DNA of 64,000 nt from Buxus sempervirens (lineage: Eukaryota; Streptophyta; Magnoliopsida; Buxales; Buxaceae). Shown here piece after piece: positions 36,176 to 46,917 of this stretch; within the stretch, counting starts at the first letter, position 1, and each line of letters begins with the position of its first letter. The DNA lies in contig OX387194.1 in NCBI GenBank assembly GCA_947561395.2, positions 16,354,048-16,418,047 on the forward strand, in the 5' to 3' direction. The notes under the pieces are model-generated. The model had not been told where the DNA came from. It ran no database searches and saw only the letters and a program-made list of their open reading frames with translations. Position numbers and translations under genes: made by a program.

Positions 36176-36255
36176 CCGTTTAACCCGATAATGACCCGCT
36201 TAACTCAATAATGATCCGTTTAACCTGATAATGACTCGTTTAACTCGAACAATTG
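36176..36255. repeat. 20-bp tandem repeat, four units
   Basis: Units CCGTTTAACCCGATAATGAC, CCGCTTAACTCAATAATGAT, CCGTTTAACCTGATAATGAC and a diverged fourth lie head to tail. Further GGGTT/AACCC and CGATTATT motifs follow to about 36,440 (for instance GACCCGATTATTG), suggesting the array belongs to a small mobile element whose ends I could not fix. Confidence 0.8.
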
Positions 36256-36639
36256 ATGTTTTAATTGATTGTGATCTGCTTATCACGTTATTTTTCTATT
36301 GGTGTATTTTTATAATTAAAAATAAAAAATTTTAATCGAGTTGGTGGGTTGAACTCGATTATTGGCGAGTTGAGTTTGGTTTTGGGGTTTCCCAACCCAC
36401 CAATAAATAGATTCAATTTGAACCGACCCGATTATTGCTCAACTCATTACAATATATGTCGAGTATATTTTTAAGTAAAATGAATCAATTGTTTACGGTA
36501 GTTTTATATGATAGTATAAAAGAAATTTATATGCTACTGTAGTTACCAAACATGTTTTTTTGCTTTTTAGCAGCAAAGAAAAAGTTTACCAAACAGCTTT
36601 ACTTCAACAAAAGATCTTCTGAAAAGCAGAAAAGTACTG

Positions 36640-36675
36640 TTTTGCTTTCTTGCTTTTGAAAGCAAGAAAGCAAAA
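36640..36675. repeat. Perfect 17-bp inverted repeat with 2-base loop
   Basis: TTTTGCTTTCTTGCTTT is followed by TG and the exact reverse complement AAAGCAAGAAAGCAAAA. Just beyond is GTTACCAAACGGAGCCTAA, the kind of end found on small plant DNA transposons. A matching TTAGGCTCCG end was not found to the left. Confidence 0.85.
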
Positions 36676-36918
36676 GCGTTACCAAACGGAGCCTAAATAT
36701 GTGCATATTTCTGGAAGAGTTCAGTATATTGTTTTCATGGGTGTCCTTTATCGCTTTTATGTGTATATAAACTAATGCATTTTTTTTCTCTTTTAAACTT
36801 TTAGTTTCATTTGTTATTCTCTGTAAACAACAAATTACCATCATTTGTTGTGGGAAAAGTTTAACACCATTTATTTAGTTGCTATTTAACCGTTGTAGAA
36901 ACTAATGGTTTAAACAAA

Positions 36919-37328
36919 GGGACAATTAACTTTTAGTGATACTTTTTCAAAATAATTAAGATTCGGTTAGCAAAGTTTTGAGTTTTAACTTTAATGGACC
37001 TTTATCAAAATAATTAATTTTTAGTACCATTTCATTGTTACGAGTTAATTCTTCCAAAAATGCCCTTATACAACTAGCTTCAAGGACTTGTACAAGAAAT
37101 AAATTGACTTGTACAAGTTAATAAAATGACTTGTATCTTGAATGAGTGACTTGTACAAGCCATTTGGATGAGTGATGTAAGGGCAGTCTTGGAATAGTTG
37201 ATTTGTAATAGTAAAATGTCACTAAAAATTAATTATGTTGATAAATGTTCATTAAAAGTTAAAATTCAAAATTTTGCTGACTAAATCTTAAATATTTTGA
37301 TAAAGCGCAACAAAAAATTAATTTTCCC
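36919..37328. mobile_element. MULE-type MITE, 410 bp, with 9-bp TSD
   Basis: The element begins GGGACAATTAACTTTT and ends AAATTAATTTTCCC. The outer 150 or so bases at each end are inverted copies of one another at roughly 80% identity. The flanks TTAAACAAA at 36,910-36,918 and 37,329-37,337 are identical. Long terminal inverted repeats and a 9-bp duplication point to the Mutator superfamily. The central loop has four GACTTGTA(CAAG) motifs. No transposase is present. Confidence 0.88.
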
Positions 37329-37639
37329 TTAAACAAAAAGTAAAAATTGTTTTTATTGAAGCATTTTAACAAAATCAAATAAAAAAGAAATGGACATTTG
37401 TTGATTTTAAACACTTTCTCTTGGCCTTTAAAAGAGAGCTTACATGAATAATTATTTTCAGATTTCCCTATTTTATTTAAAAAGAAAAAAAAAGAATTTT
37501 TTTATCTTCTTTTATTTTCACTTAGGGGAGTGGGACTATGTCATATTGAAAATATCATTTTATGTGATAAACCCAAAAATCCCACATTATTTATTTATTA
37601 TTTTTTTCATTTTTCATTTGTAAATAATTAGATTTAAAG
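37329..37639. other. AT-rich non-coding stretch
   Basis: No feature was recognised beyond the right TSD of the MULE MITE; A- and T-runs near 37,480-37,520. Confidence 0.4.
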
Positions 37640-38420
37640 TATTGAATGATTTTATGAAAGCTTGGAATTTTTAGAAATTTAGGATTTAAATTTAAGAGTT
37701 TTTTGTATATATGAAATTCTAGATTTTTTTTTTAGAAACATTTTCTTTGTATAAATTTTAGAATTAGAAATTTCCTTTTTTTTTGTTGTAAATATTAGAA
37801 TTTTGTAAATTTTGCCATCTTAGGACTTTAGAAATAGTTTATTTATAACAAATTCTAATTAAATTATGAAATTTCCCTTTTTTAGGACTTGTAAATATTA
37901 TAATTTTTTTTAATTTTAGGAAATTATTAATAAATAAGAAAAAAATGGAAACTTTTAGATGCTTTAGGAATAATAATTTTTTTTGGCTTCTTTAAATATT
38001 TAGAAATTTGTAAATATTAGGATTTTAGAAATAATCCTCTTGTATAAAATCCAACAAACTTAGAAATGTTTCCTTTTTTAGGATTTGTATATGTTAGCAA
38101 ATTTAGAAGCATTTAGAAATTTAGAAGCTTTCACTTTTTAGTAAATTTAGAAACTTTCCTTTTAATATTTAGAAAATTGTAAATATTAGGATTTTAGCAA
38201 AATTTGATTTTTTTTCCCTTTTTTAAAATTTGTATATATTAGCAAATTTAGAAACACTTAGAAATCTAGAAACTTTATTTATTTTTTTTAAAATTTTTAG
38301 AAATTTGTAAATATTAGGATTTTAGAAATAATCCACTTATATAAATTTAACAAACTTAGAAACTTCAAAATATTTAAAATTTTTCATGAAAATTTTAGGA
38401 AATTGTAAATAAATAAAATT
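37640..38420. repeat. Degenerate AT-rich tandem array
   Basis: The phrase TTAGAAATTTGTAAATATTA, followed by GGATTTTAGAAATAATCC and an ACAAACTTAGAAA patch, recurs with variation near 37,670, 37,790, 37,885, 38,000, 38,165 and 38,297. Unit length is irregular (roughly 100-170 bp). It resembles a decayed satellite or slippage-prone AT island. Confidence 0.6.
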
Positions 38421-39506
38421 TTATGGTGAAATTCAGACAAGGTAACTGGTTCATTGAACTAGAGGTGGTTGGGTGCCTAACACCTTCACAACCACTTAAT
38501 TGAACCCCCTAACCCAAAATCTGGTAGGACCAAATTTCAAATTCTCACTTAATTAATTATGGTGTCCATCCACACCAAAAATTGAATCATAGATGGTGAC
38601 GACTCCATTGACCCGAATCGACCTCACGGGCCGTGTTCCCATAAGTGACTTAAGGTAAAACTCCCTTTTGAAGTATATCATGACTTAAGGTAAAATCCCT
38701 TATGAATTATATCAAGGGATCAATTCTTAGGTTTGGATCTCCATTTTCACAAGAGTTATAATTTCTATAAAAAAAAAAGGGGGAAAAGAAGGGAAAAAGA
38801 CACTAAATTCCCATTGTCCCTAAAAATTACAGTTCATATTTAAAAAAAAAATGCTTATGACAATCAAGTAAATCTATTATAATTTGCATGAAAAAAATTA
38901 TTAAAAAATATATACTTTTTTATTTCATCTTATTAAGTAAAATTTGTCTTGCATATTTGTGGATTGCATGCAACACAAATTAGACTTTCAGTTTAAGAAA
39001 AGCAAAAAATAGGGAACCCTTCATAGATAACATACCTAAAGACATGTTAGGTATGTGATAGAGGACCCATAAAAATTAGGCTTTCAGTTTAAAATAGAAA
39101 GCCATGTGGTTAAAGACAGTGCTCAAACACAAATTGTGACACAATAGCCAACGTATTGCCAAAAAGGGTTTTATCTGGGAAGTTGTTACTCTAGAAAATA
39201 TCAGTAATAGGGTGGCTGATGTAAAATTTGGTCAGGTTCAGCCTGTAATTACTACTTCTAACCCAATGACAAGCATATTGGCTTATACTGAAGAAACCAA
39301 GATACTTTAGAGGTTATAAAACAAATATTACCATTTGAACAGATGTGAGTAACATACTCTAATACACTGAATTATCCAAACACCCTGGCACCAGTGGTAC
39401 AGCACAAAGTAACAAAGAACACTAGACAACAGAAGAATACATGACCTAGCCTTTAACTGAGAAAATGACTACAAGCCAGAATACAATCTCACTCCATGGC
39501 AAAATC
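38421..39506. other. Non-coding; possible LTR scrap and DUF247 downstream flank
   Basis: 38,440-38,650 contains GGTTGGGTGCCTAACACC and ATGGTGACGACTCC, phrases reminiscent of Tat-type Gypsy LTR ends (compare GGGTGCCTAATC and GGAGTCGCCACC at about 51,080-51,130), so it may be a relic LTR piece. 38,945-39,506 matches the 3' flanks of the other DUF247 genes. Confidence 0.35.
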
Positions 39507-41027
39507 CTAAAGCTCCGGTCTTTGGTGAACAAGTGCATCTTTTACAACTCCCAGGGGAACTCCAACATCTGAAACGGAGGAAGTGCCGGGTTCTGGATTT
39601 TGGTGAAACTTCAATATGAGAGTCAGAATTTGCAATACTACTAGAACCAACAGTAGAATGGCTGAAGCTACCATTGGGACCATTTCCCATGTAACACGAT
39701 GATCGTTACATCTTCGACAGTTGCGAATTTGATTGCAAACAAGACGGACGTTGCGATTACATTTCACATCTGGAAGGAGACGGACATTGCGATTACATTT
39801 CACACGATGACTGTTCCGATAGCTGCGAATTTGATTGCGAACTAGACGGATGTTGCGATTATATTTCACATCTGGAAGGTAGAGCCTATCAAAGATTTCG
39901 GGCAACTCCTCCTCAAGTGTAGGACGGCAATAGATGATGCCACGGTCAGCAAGAAGCTTTGCATCATCCGGTGTGCGAATGAGTTCACACATCAACAGCA
40001 AATAAGCGCATGCCTCGCGACCATTTGGACCCATTTGTTGTACAAACTCATAACGGATCAGGTTCCTGAGCACAACCTCTGTTCTAGAATTTATTACAAT
40101 GGAAGGCAAGGAAATAGAAGCACCAAACCAAGTTCTATTGAACCTTATACCTCTTGTACCCATTCCTCCATTGTCCCCAAAAGTGATGCCTGATAACTGC
40201 AGCTTCGTTGCATTAGGGACAACAAGGAATTCATTGTCATATTCATTGTTGCTACGACTTTCATCGCTGTCATCATTTTTACCAGCATCGTGAGTTGGGC
40301 ATCTTGGCCCAGCCAGCAGTAGCCAAAAACCATGTAGAATATCTGATGGTTCATCCATAGCCCTTCCAGTCATGGCAGGCACAATCAAGAAGTCAAATAA
40401 GGCCCTCTGTGGCAGGTCCATTGGCCGGTTCCATTTTCCTGAGTGAAGAACCTTCTGAAAGAAGCTTTGTTTCATCAACTCCTTCAGAATTATGAGAGGG
40501 ATCTGGTTCCCCAACACAAACAACCTAACCACTACTGTGTGGATCGCATCTCTGTCTTCTTGCTCACCAAATATATCATCGGGGTAACCCAGTAGCTTCC
40601 AACCACCCAAAACATAGATTGCAGCTTGTAACATAAAGCAACCATCCTTGATCATCATTGATATGAAATCGTCTCCAGAAAGATTATTGATTGAGTCATC
40701 ATTCTCGTAGAGAGCTCTAGCTTCAATTTGTACCCTTTTTATTGCTTCCACATACAAACGAGTAGTTTCTGGTTCTTCACTGTTTCTTAACACATGTTTC
40801 CAGAACTGTTCTTTTCTTGCTTCCCATTTACGATCAGCATCAGGACTTTCGGAGTAGAAAGGCCCAAAACTAAGTGTTGTGGCTGGATTACCCAGATGCT
40901 TTATAGCTCTATTTTCACTTACAGGTTTGTTGTGAAAGCGGAATTGGCATATGAGAGGCCTATGAAGCACCTGTTTGCAGTCCTCACACTTGTAGTGCTT
41001 GCCGGTGATGGTGGTAGGCACAACCAT
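39507..41027 (-). CDS. DUF247 (UPF0481) family protein, copy 2
   Basis: The longest copy, 506 codons from the ATG at 41,027 (MVVPTTITGK) in one uninterrupted exon. It has all family landmarks: CEDC, MMIKDGCFML, VLGNQIPLIILKELM, an acidic linker, NATKLQLSGITF, LLADRGIIYCRP and a C-terminal helix MVASAILLLVLVVLQ, followed by a tail ending VKDALVHQRPEL. Peculiar to this copy is an internal duplication just before the helix: KCNRNVRL occurs three times between about 39,880 and 39,740, lengthening the basic juxtamembrane segment by some 30 residues. The 5' and 3' flanks match copies 1 and 3. Topology by family: a large cytosolic body with a single C-terminal anchor. The biochemical role is unknown. 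This is the best candidate in the cluster for a working gene. Confidence 0.9.
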   Translation of the reverse strand: MVVPTTITGKHYKCEDCKQVLHRPLICQFRFHNKPVSENRAIKHLGNPATTLSFGPFYSESPDADRKWEARKEQFWKHVLRNSEEPETTRLYVEAIKRVQIEARALYENDDSINNLSGDDFISMMIKDGCFMLQAAIYVLGGWKLLGYPDDIFGEQEDRDAIHTVVVRLFVLGNQIPLIILKELMKQSFFQKVLHSGKWNRPMDLPQRALFDFLIVPAMTGRAMDEPSDILHGFWLLLAGPRCPTHDAGKNDDSDESRSNNEYDNEFLVVPNATKLQLSGITFGDNGGMGTRGIRFNRTWFGASISLPSIVINSRTEVVLRNLIRYEFVQQMGPNGREACAYLLLMCELIRTPDDAKLLADRGIIYCRPTLEEELPEIFDRLYLPDVKYNRNIRLVRNQIRSYRNSHRVKCNRNVRLLPDVKCNRNVRLVCNQIRNCRRCNDHRVTWEMVPMVASAILLLVLVVLQILTLILKFHQNPEPGTSSVSDVGVPLGVVKDALVHQRPEL

Positions 41028-42832
41028 TGCAGATCGGAATTCAGATGAGATGAACAGAAAAATATAAGAATGATCATAGTTGTGAACCACAAGTGATAAT
41101 TGATACAACTTTTTCTTTACTCCCTACTGCTTTAATAATGTAATTGTTTTGGATGCTCCTTTTAATAAAAAGATGATAATTTTTTTATTTTTTTTTTTGG
41201 CTCAGTTTCTTGGTTCAAGGAAATCGTTGAATAAAGTTTCTTTTTAATCTGCGAGTAAGTTGCTTAAGAAATTGAATTTTCTGAACATCTTAGGTCCATT
41301 CTAGTCATTTTTAAGCGAGACTTTGGAGCTTTGAGAATCTTAATCTTACTCTTACCTGTAAATTGGTGGCAAATGCAATACGATATGTTAGTTTGGATAG
41401 AGATTAAGGTGAACAGTTATTTAAGTGGAGCATCAATCCCACCTTTGTCTTACATAATATGATAGATATCTATGTTATATAATAAAGGAAGGTTATTATA
41501 TAAAGAAAGTTAGGAGATTTTAGCTTGGCATTTGATTTTTCGTTATAACCTCTTAGAAAATTTAAGAGATTTATTCAACATTTGATTTCTTGTTATATTA
41601 TATATATATATATATATATAAAAGTCATGCAAACCGCATTATCTGACTGTGTGGAAGGATCACAAGAGGTAGCATCCCCCATTAGAGGGTTGTAGCCAAA
41701 GTCCTTGATACACGTGCGCACGCACACGTGTACGCACACGTACACAAACAAACTCAAGCGTGCACACACAGGTAAGTGTCTTTTTGGATCATGTCTTTCT
41801 TTTAATTGTTCTGGTCCGAGAGGTGGTGAAGAAACTTGTAAACCTAATTCCCCAGAGATTCTAATCTGTACCATGAACATAAACATAACACTGAACCACG
41901 TAAGACTTGTTCTGTTCTATCCTTTTTTTATTTTATATTTGCTACCATCCACGGTTTGAACCACGTAAGATGCTCAACTCACTGAATAAGCTAATGTTAG
42001 GATCCACTGCAAGCTTAAAAACACAATGGGAACTCAATCAATGGAAGAAATTCATGGATTAGGATTTCCAACCAGTTCGCAAATAGGTCTGCAAATGGTA
42101 AGAAATTCAGATTATAACCCGAGTGGGATTCTGAAAGTTCTTGAATAGAAATGACAGCAATTTGAGGAATCCACCTGTGTAAGTTGCAAAACACCAAAAG
42201 GGTAAGAAACAAAGTGTCCTCCCTTTATAACACCAATGATTATCTGTTCCACATCAACCTTAGCTTTCAAAATCCATCTAAATATTGTGTTGTCTTCTCC
42301 CCATCTCACTGTGGCTTAGATCTAAACAAAGAGAGAATCACATTGTTCCCAAAATTGGTGTATGAAAGAAACTTTCATAGGTGCTTAAGAACCATTCTTA
42401 TGGAAGGTGCACCTACCATGAGAATCATGACAACACAATACAGGCCTCAGCTCCAAGACCACATCATATCTTTTGTAGCTTCCTGCTTGCACTTCACCTG
42501 CTCTGGAGAATTTCGTTCGCGGCTTTTACCGGGCACAAGAATTAACAGAGTGGAAAACCTCTGCCAGAATGTTCAATCTCCTGAAAATCGAATAAATTTC
42601 TTTTATTTTAGAACAACTGCAGAAACCTCCCAATTCTGAATCCAGATTTTGTTTATTTTAACTCAGAACAGAGGCTTTACTAACAAGTTTGAATTCTCTG
42701 AATTTAAGGATGAGGTATGCCGCTGATCCCAGTAATTCTAAGGAGTCACAGGGATTCCCAGAACTTCAAAAAATTGCAATCACTAACACACTAGTTTAAA
42801 ATTTTTATTCTCAATAACCCCAGAATCACCTA
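41028..42832. other. Duplicated non-coding flank upstream of copy 2
   Basis: Contains the shared DUF247 upstream segment (41,028-41,175), then unmatched AT-rich sequence to about 41,630 with a (TA)n tract near 41,600, then copies of 31,495-31,830, 32,095-32,700 and 34,205-34,760. No gene was recognised. Confidence 0.55.
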
Positions 42833-43310
42833 CATACTTCGAGATCTTCGTATTTCTCTTGAAGTCCCTCCAGTTATCTTCTGTGACAACCTTAGTGCCT
42901 TATACATGACCATCAATCCAGTCTTTCATAGTCGAAGTAAGCATATTGCTATCGACTACCATTATGTCCGTGAGCAAGTCGCAAACGGGAGCTTACGCAC
43001 ACGACATGTCTCATCTACTCAACAGGTTGTTGATATGTTCACAAAGCCTCTCTCAAGCTCTCATCTTAACCGTTTGCTAGTCAAGCTGAATCTCCAAAGT
43101 CAACTTAGTTTGAGGGAGCATGTCAAAGATAAGAATCCTATACAAGAAGGAAAGACAACTATTGATTCCTAAAATCTCTCCTCCTCTCTCTACTTGGAAA
43201 GCACATATTGTGCACATAGCATTGTTTCTTTGTATAAATTCTGTAACTTTTCTATTTAAGAATACTGAATACTAATGAGAAGAATCAATTCAAGCAACAC
43301 TTTCTTTATA
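42833..43310 (+). mobile_element. Ty1/Copia 3'-end fragment (RNase H and LTR)
   Basis: Fossil fragment on the plus strand. RNase H sequence (FCDNLSALYMTINPVFHSRS, then KHIAIDYHYVRE and VDMFTKPL) runs to about 43,100. A polypurine tract (TTTGAGGGAGCA) and an LTR starting TGTCAAAGATAAG at 43,121 and ending near 43,296 follow. Upstream parts are absent, so it is a 5'-truncated piece. It belongs to a different Copia family from the element at 20.6 kb. It lies between duplicon sequence and DUF247 remnant C. Confidence 0.85.
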
Positions 43311-43316
43311 TAGAAC

Positions 43317-43346
43317 CTGCCGGTGATGGTGGTAGGCACACCACTG
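43317..43346 (-). pseudogene. DUF247 5'-end scrap (C)
   Basis: Thirty bases match the first ten codons of the DUF247 genes (VPTTITG on the minus strand), but the start codon position reads GTG. Sequence further upstream (43,347-43,600) aligns with the 5' flanks of the other copies. The rest of the gene is missing and the Copia fragment adjoins it. Confidence 0.7.
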
Positions 43347-45660
43347 CAGTTTAGAATCCAGATGAGATGAACAGAGAAAATAAGAATGATCATAGTTTGT
43401 GAACAACAAGAGATAATTGCTGCAACTTTTCTTCACATCCTACTACTTTTATAATGTAATGGGATGCCTTGGATGCTGCTTTTAATATAAAAAGATGACT
43501 AGTGGGTTTTGTACTATGCAGACAGGCAAACAGCTGCTTTCTTTTTGGAGGAAAATGTTAGTGATTCAAGAAGGCTGAGATCATGTGAACTAGAGCCATG
43601 AACCATCAATTTCCTTGAAACTTGTCATAGGAGTCAACAAAAACCAAGTGCAATAAAAAGGGAGAAGCAATCAGATGGCCCAAGGCCTGAGGATACATCA
43701 GCTTGAGCTTTTTGAGTCACAAATTTTGAGAAAAAGCATCTTGACTTGCCTGGTCATGCTCTTTCTATCATAATATGACTAGGGGGTCTCTGTACTATGC
43801 AAGTAGAAAAACTGAGGAAAGTTTGGTGACTCAGAAAGCCCATGCTCATATGAGCTCAAGAATAGCTAAAGGTACTGTAAAAAGAAAGAATAGCTAAAGG
43901 TACTTGACACTCCATGGCTTGAGGTAGAAGCCATAAAAACAGGAAAAAGAATAGCTAAAGGTACTGTAATTTTATCAAAATAGTAGAGAGCAAGAAACAC
44001 AAGAAAGTGATCCAACTTCATGAAGTGTCTACTTGGCATTAGATAGTAGTAAGTTAGTATATCCCACCAATGTTCCAAAAAGAAAGATCAATACACAGCC
44101 CAAAACTCCTGTAAAATTGAACAGCAAAGAATAGGTGCTTAAGAACCATTCTTTGCATTTTTAACACACTAAGCTTCACATCATTGAATGATGGGGAATG
44201 AACTTGGATGCAAGAGCCTGACCATCCTAATAAAAAGGAAGAACTGACAATGAAGAATAGACTAATAGCAAGAACCTCACTCAACAGAATTCACTCTGAG
44301 ATGGTGTCTAAACCTTCTAATGCCTCAGCTTTCAAGTTTTTGGAACTTTTCTAGTACGGGATAATTTCCATATATCCCTCAATGCCAAGTACTGATGTAA
44401 TTATTGGAAAAAGAGCATTAACATGTCATATTCAGAAGCAGAGGTTCACTAAAGGAGGTGTGAGGTTGTAGATCTCCGGGAGTCGTTGGGTATAGAAATT
44501 GTAGGCATCTACTTTTGGTTGGCCACTGTGTCTCTTCTTCTTCAGATCCAGTTTTTCTTGTTCTGGCTTCTGATAATACTTATTAAGATGACTCCCACAC
44601 AACCTCAGAAAGCTAATTGCAATCGCCAACCATAACCAGGAGGTATTAGTGATTGAAATGCATACTGAAAAAGTAATCCGGAATTTATTACCATTTTCAA
44701 CCTTCTATTAACAGAAAAGTAAAATAAAATAAAGGTAAAAACTCCCATTTCATTGTCAATGAAGAGTCGCCATTGACAATCATGTAAATCTACTATAATT
44801 TGTGTGAAAAAAATTATTTAAAAAATATAGTTTTTATATAAAATTTGTTTTGTATATTTTTGGATTGCATGGAACACCGATTAGAGTGCCCAAACACAAA
44901 TTGTGACACAATAGCCCACATATTGCCAAAAAATGGTTTGGTCAGGTTCAGCCAGTAACTACTACTTCTAAACCAATGGCAAGCATATTAAATCCAAGAT
45001 ATTTTAGAAGTTATAAAACAAATATTACCATTTGAACAGATGTGAGTAACATACTCTAAGACACTGAATTATCCAAATACCCTGGCACCAGTGGTAAAGC
45101 ACAAAGTAACAAAGAACACTAGACAACAGAGGAATACATGACCTAGCATTTAACTGAGAATCTTATCAATGCTCATGTATATGAGCCTCAAAATGCTAAA
45201 CAGTCTTCAGACTCTAATTTTCATTTAATGATATATGATACAGCCTAGCAAAAATTTAAGAAACTTGCACCTCCTAAAGCTCAAGGATATGTGTGGATCC
45301 TTCAGACTCTAATTTTCTTCCCTAACTAGTAACAGGATTTTATAAACCTGAAAAACCAGACCATAACTCCTTACTAACAAACACTTTACCCATAGGAACA
45401 CCTCATTCTCAAATCTTGGCACATGAGAGAATGACTACAAGCCAGAATACCTAGGTAAGCCAACCTTTAAAAGTGACAATCTCACTCCATGGTGAAATCC
45501 TAAAGCTCCCGTCTTCGGTGAACAAGTGCATCTTTTACAACTCCCAGGGGCACTCCAACATCTGAAACAGAGGAGGTGCCTGGTTCTGGCTTTTGGTAAA
45601 ACTTCAATATGAGAGTCAGAATTTGGAATACTACTAGAACCAACAGTAGAATGGCTGCAG
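43347..45660. other. Duplicated non-coding DNA between remnant C and copy 3
   Basis: 43,350-44,640 matches 35,067-36,140. 44,690-45,480 matches the downstream flanks of copies 1 and 2. 45,500-45,660 corresponds to the C-terminal helix and tail of DUF247, now out of frame with copy 3 (see that entry). An AGAATAGCTAAAGGTACTG phrase is repeated three times at 43,859-43,970. Confidence 0.6.
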
Positions 45661-46917
45661 CTACCATTGGGAAAAGCATTGGGACTTTTCCCACATGTTA
45701 CATCTCCGATAGCTGCGAATTTGATTGCGAACAAGACGGACATTGCGATTACATTGCACATCTGGAAGGCAGAGCCTATTAAAGATTTCAGGCAACTCCT
45801 TCTCAAGTGTAGGACGGCAATAGATGATGCCACGGTCAGCAAGAAGCTTTGCATCATCCGGTGTGCGAATGAGTTCACACATCAACTGCAAATAAGCGCA
45901 TACCTCGCGACCATTTGGACCCATTTGTTGTACAAACTCATAACGCATCAGGTTCTTGAGCACAATCTCTGTTGTAGAATTTACTACAATGGAAGGCAAG
46001 GAAAAAGAAGCACCAAACCAAGTTTTATTGAACCTTATACCTCTTGTACCCATTCCTCCATTGTCCTCAAAAGAGATGCCTGATAGCTGCAGCTTCGTTG
46101 CATTAGGGACAACAAAGAATTCATTGTCATATTCATTGTTGCTAATACTTTCATCGCTGTCATCATTTTCACCAGCATCCTGAGTTGAGCATCTTGGCCC
46201 AGCCAGAAGTAGCCAAAAACCATGTAGAATATCTGACGTTTCATCCGTAGCCCTTCCGGTCATGGCAGGCACAATCAAGAAGTCGTATAAGGCCCTCTGT
46301 GGCAGGTCCATTGGCCGGTTCCATTTTCCTGAGTGAAGAACCTTCTGAAAGAAGCTTTGTTTCATCAACTCTTTCAGAATTATGAGAGGGATCTGGTTCC
46401 CCAACACAAACAAGACAAGGATTACTCTGTCGATTTCATCTCTGTCTCCTTGCTCACCAAATATATCATCGGGGTAACCCAGTAGCTTCCAACCACCCAA
46501 AACATAGATTGCAGCTTGTAACATAAAGCAACCATCCTTGATCATCATTGATATGAAATCGTCTCCAGAAAGATGATTGATTAAGTCATCCTTCTCGTAG
46601 AGAGCTCTAGCTTCACTCTCTACCCTTTTTATGGCTTTCACATACAAACGAGTAGTTTCCGGCTCTTCACTGCTTCTTAAAACATGTTTCCAGAACTGTT
46701 CTTTTCTTGCTTCCCATTTACGATCAGCAGCAGGACTTTTGGAGTAGAATGGCCCAAAACTAAGTGTTGTGGATGGATTACCCAGATGCTTTATAGCTCT
46801 ATTTTCACTTACAGGTTTGTTGTGAAAGCGGAACTGGCATATGAGAGGCCTATGAAGCACCTGTTTGCAGTCCTCACACTTGTAGTGCTTGCCGGTGATG
46901 GTGGTAGGCACAGCCAT
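45661..46917 (-). CDS. DUF247 (UPF0481) family protein, copy 3, membrane anchor out of frame
   Basis: 418 codons from the ATG at 46,917 (MAVPTTITGKHYKCEDCKQ) with CEDC, MMIKDGCFML, VLGNQIPLIILKELM, an acidic linker, NATKLQLSGISF and LLADRGIIYCRP. Near the 3' end a small insertion/deletion around 45,670-45,705 relative to copies 1 and 2 moves the reading frame, so the protein ends CNMWEKSQCFSQW. The helix MVAAAILLLVLVV and the tail ending VHRRREL lie in another frame (about 45,694-45,500). As written the product would lack the family's membrane anchor. It is either a recent pseudogene or a soluble variant. The body is as well conserved as in copy 2, so the change is recent. Confidence 0.85.
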   Translation of the reverse strand: MAVPTTITGKHYKCEDCKQVLHRPLICQFRFHNKPVSENRAIKHLGNPSTTLSFGPFYSKSPAADRKWEARKEQFWKHVLRSSEEPETTRLYVKAIKRVESEARALYEKDDLINHLSGDDFISMMIKDGCFMLQAAIYVLGGWKLLGYPDDIFGEQGDRDEIDRVILVLFVLGNQIPLIILKELMKQSFFQKVLHSGKWNRPMDLPQRALYDFLIVPAMTGRATDETSDILHGFWLLLAGPRCSTQDAGENDDSDESISNNEYDNEFFVVPNATKLQLSGISFEDNGGMGTRGIRFNKTWFGASFSLPSIVVNSTTEIVLKNLMRYEFVQQMGPNGREVCAYLQLMCELIRTPDDAKLLADRGIIYCRPTLEKELPEIFNRLCLPDVQCNRNVRLVRNQIRSYRRCNMWEKSQCFSQW

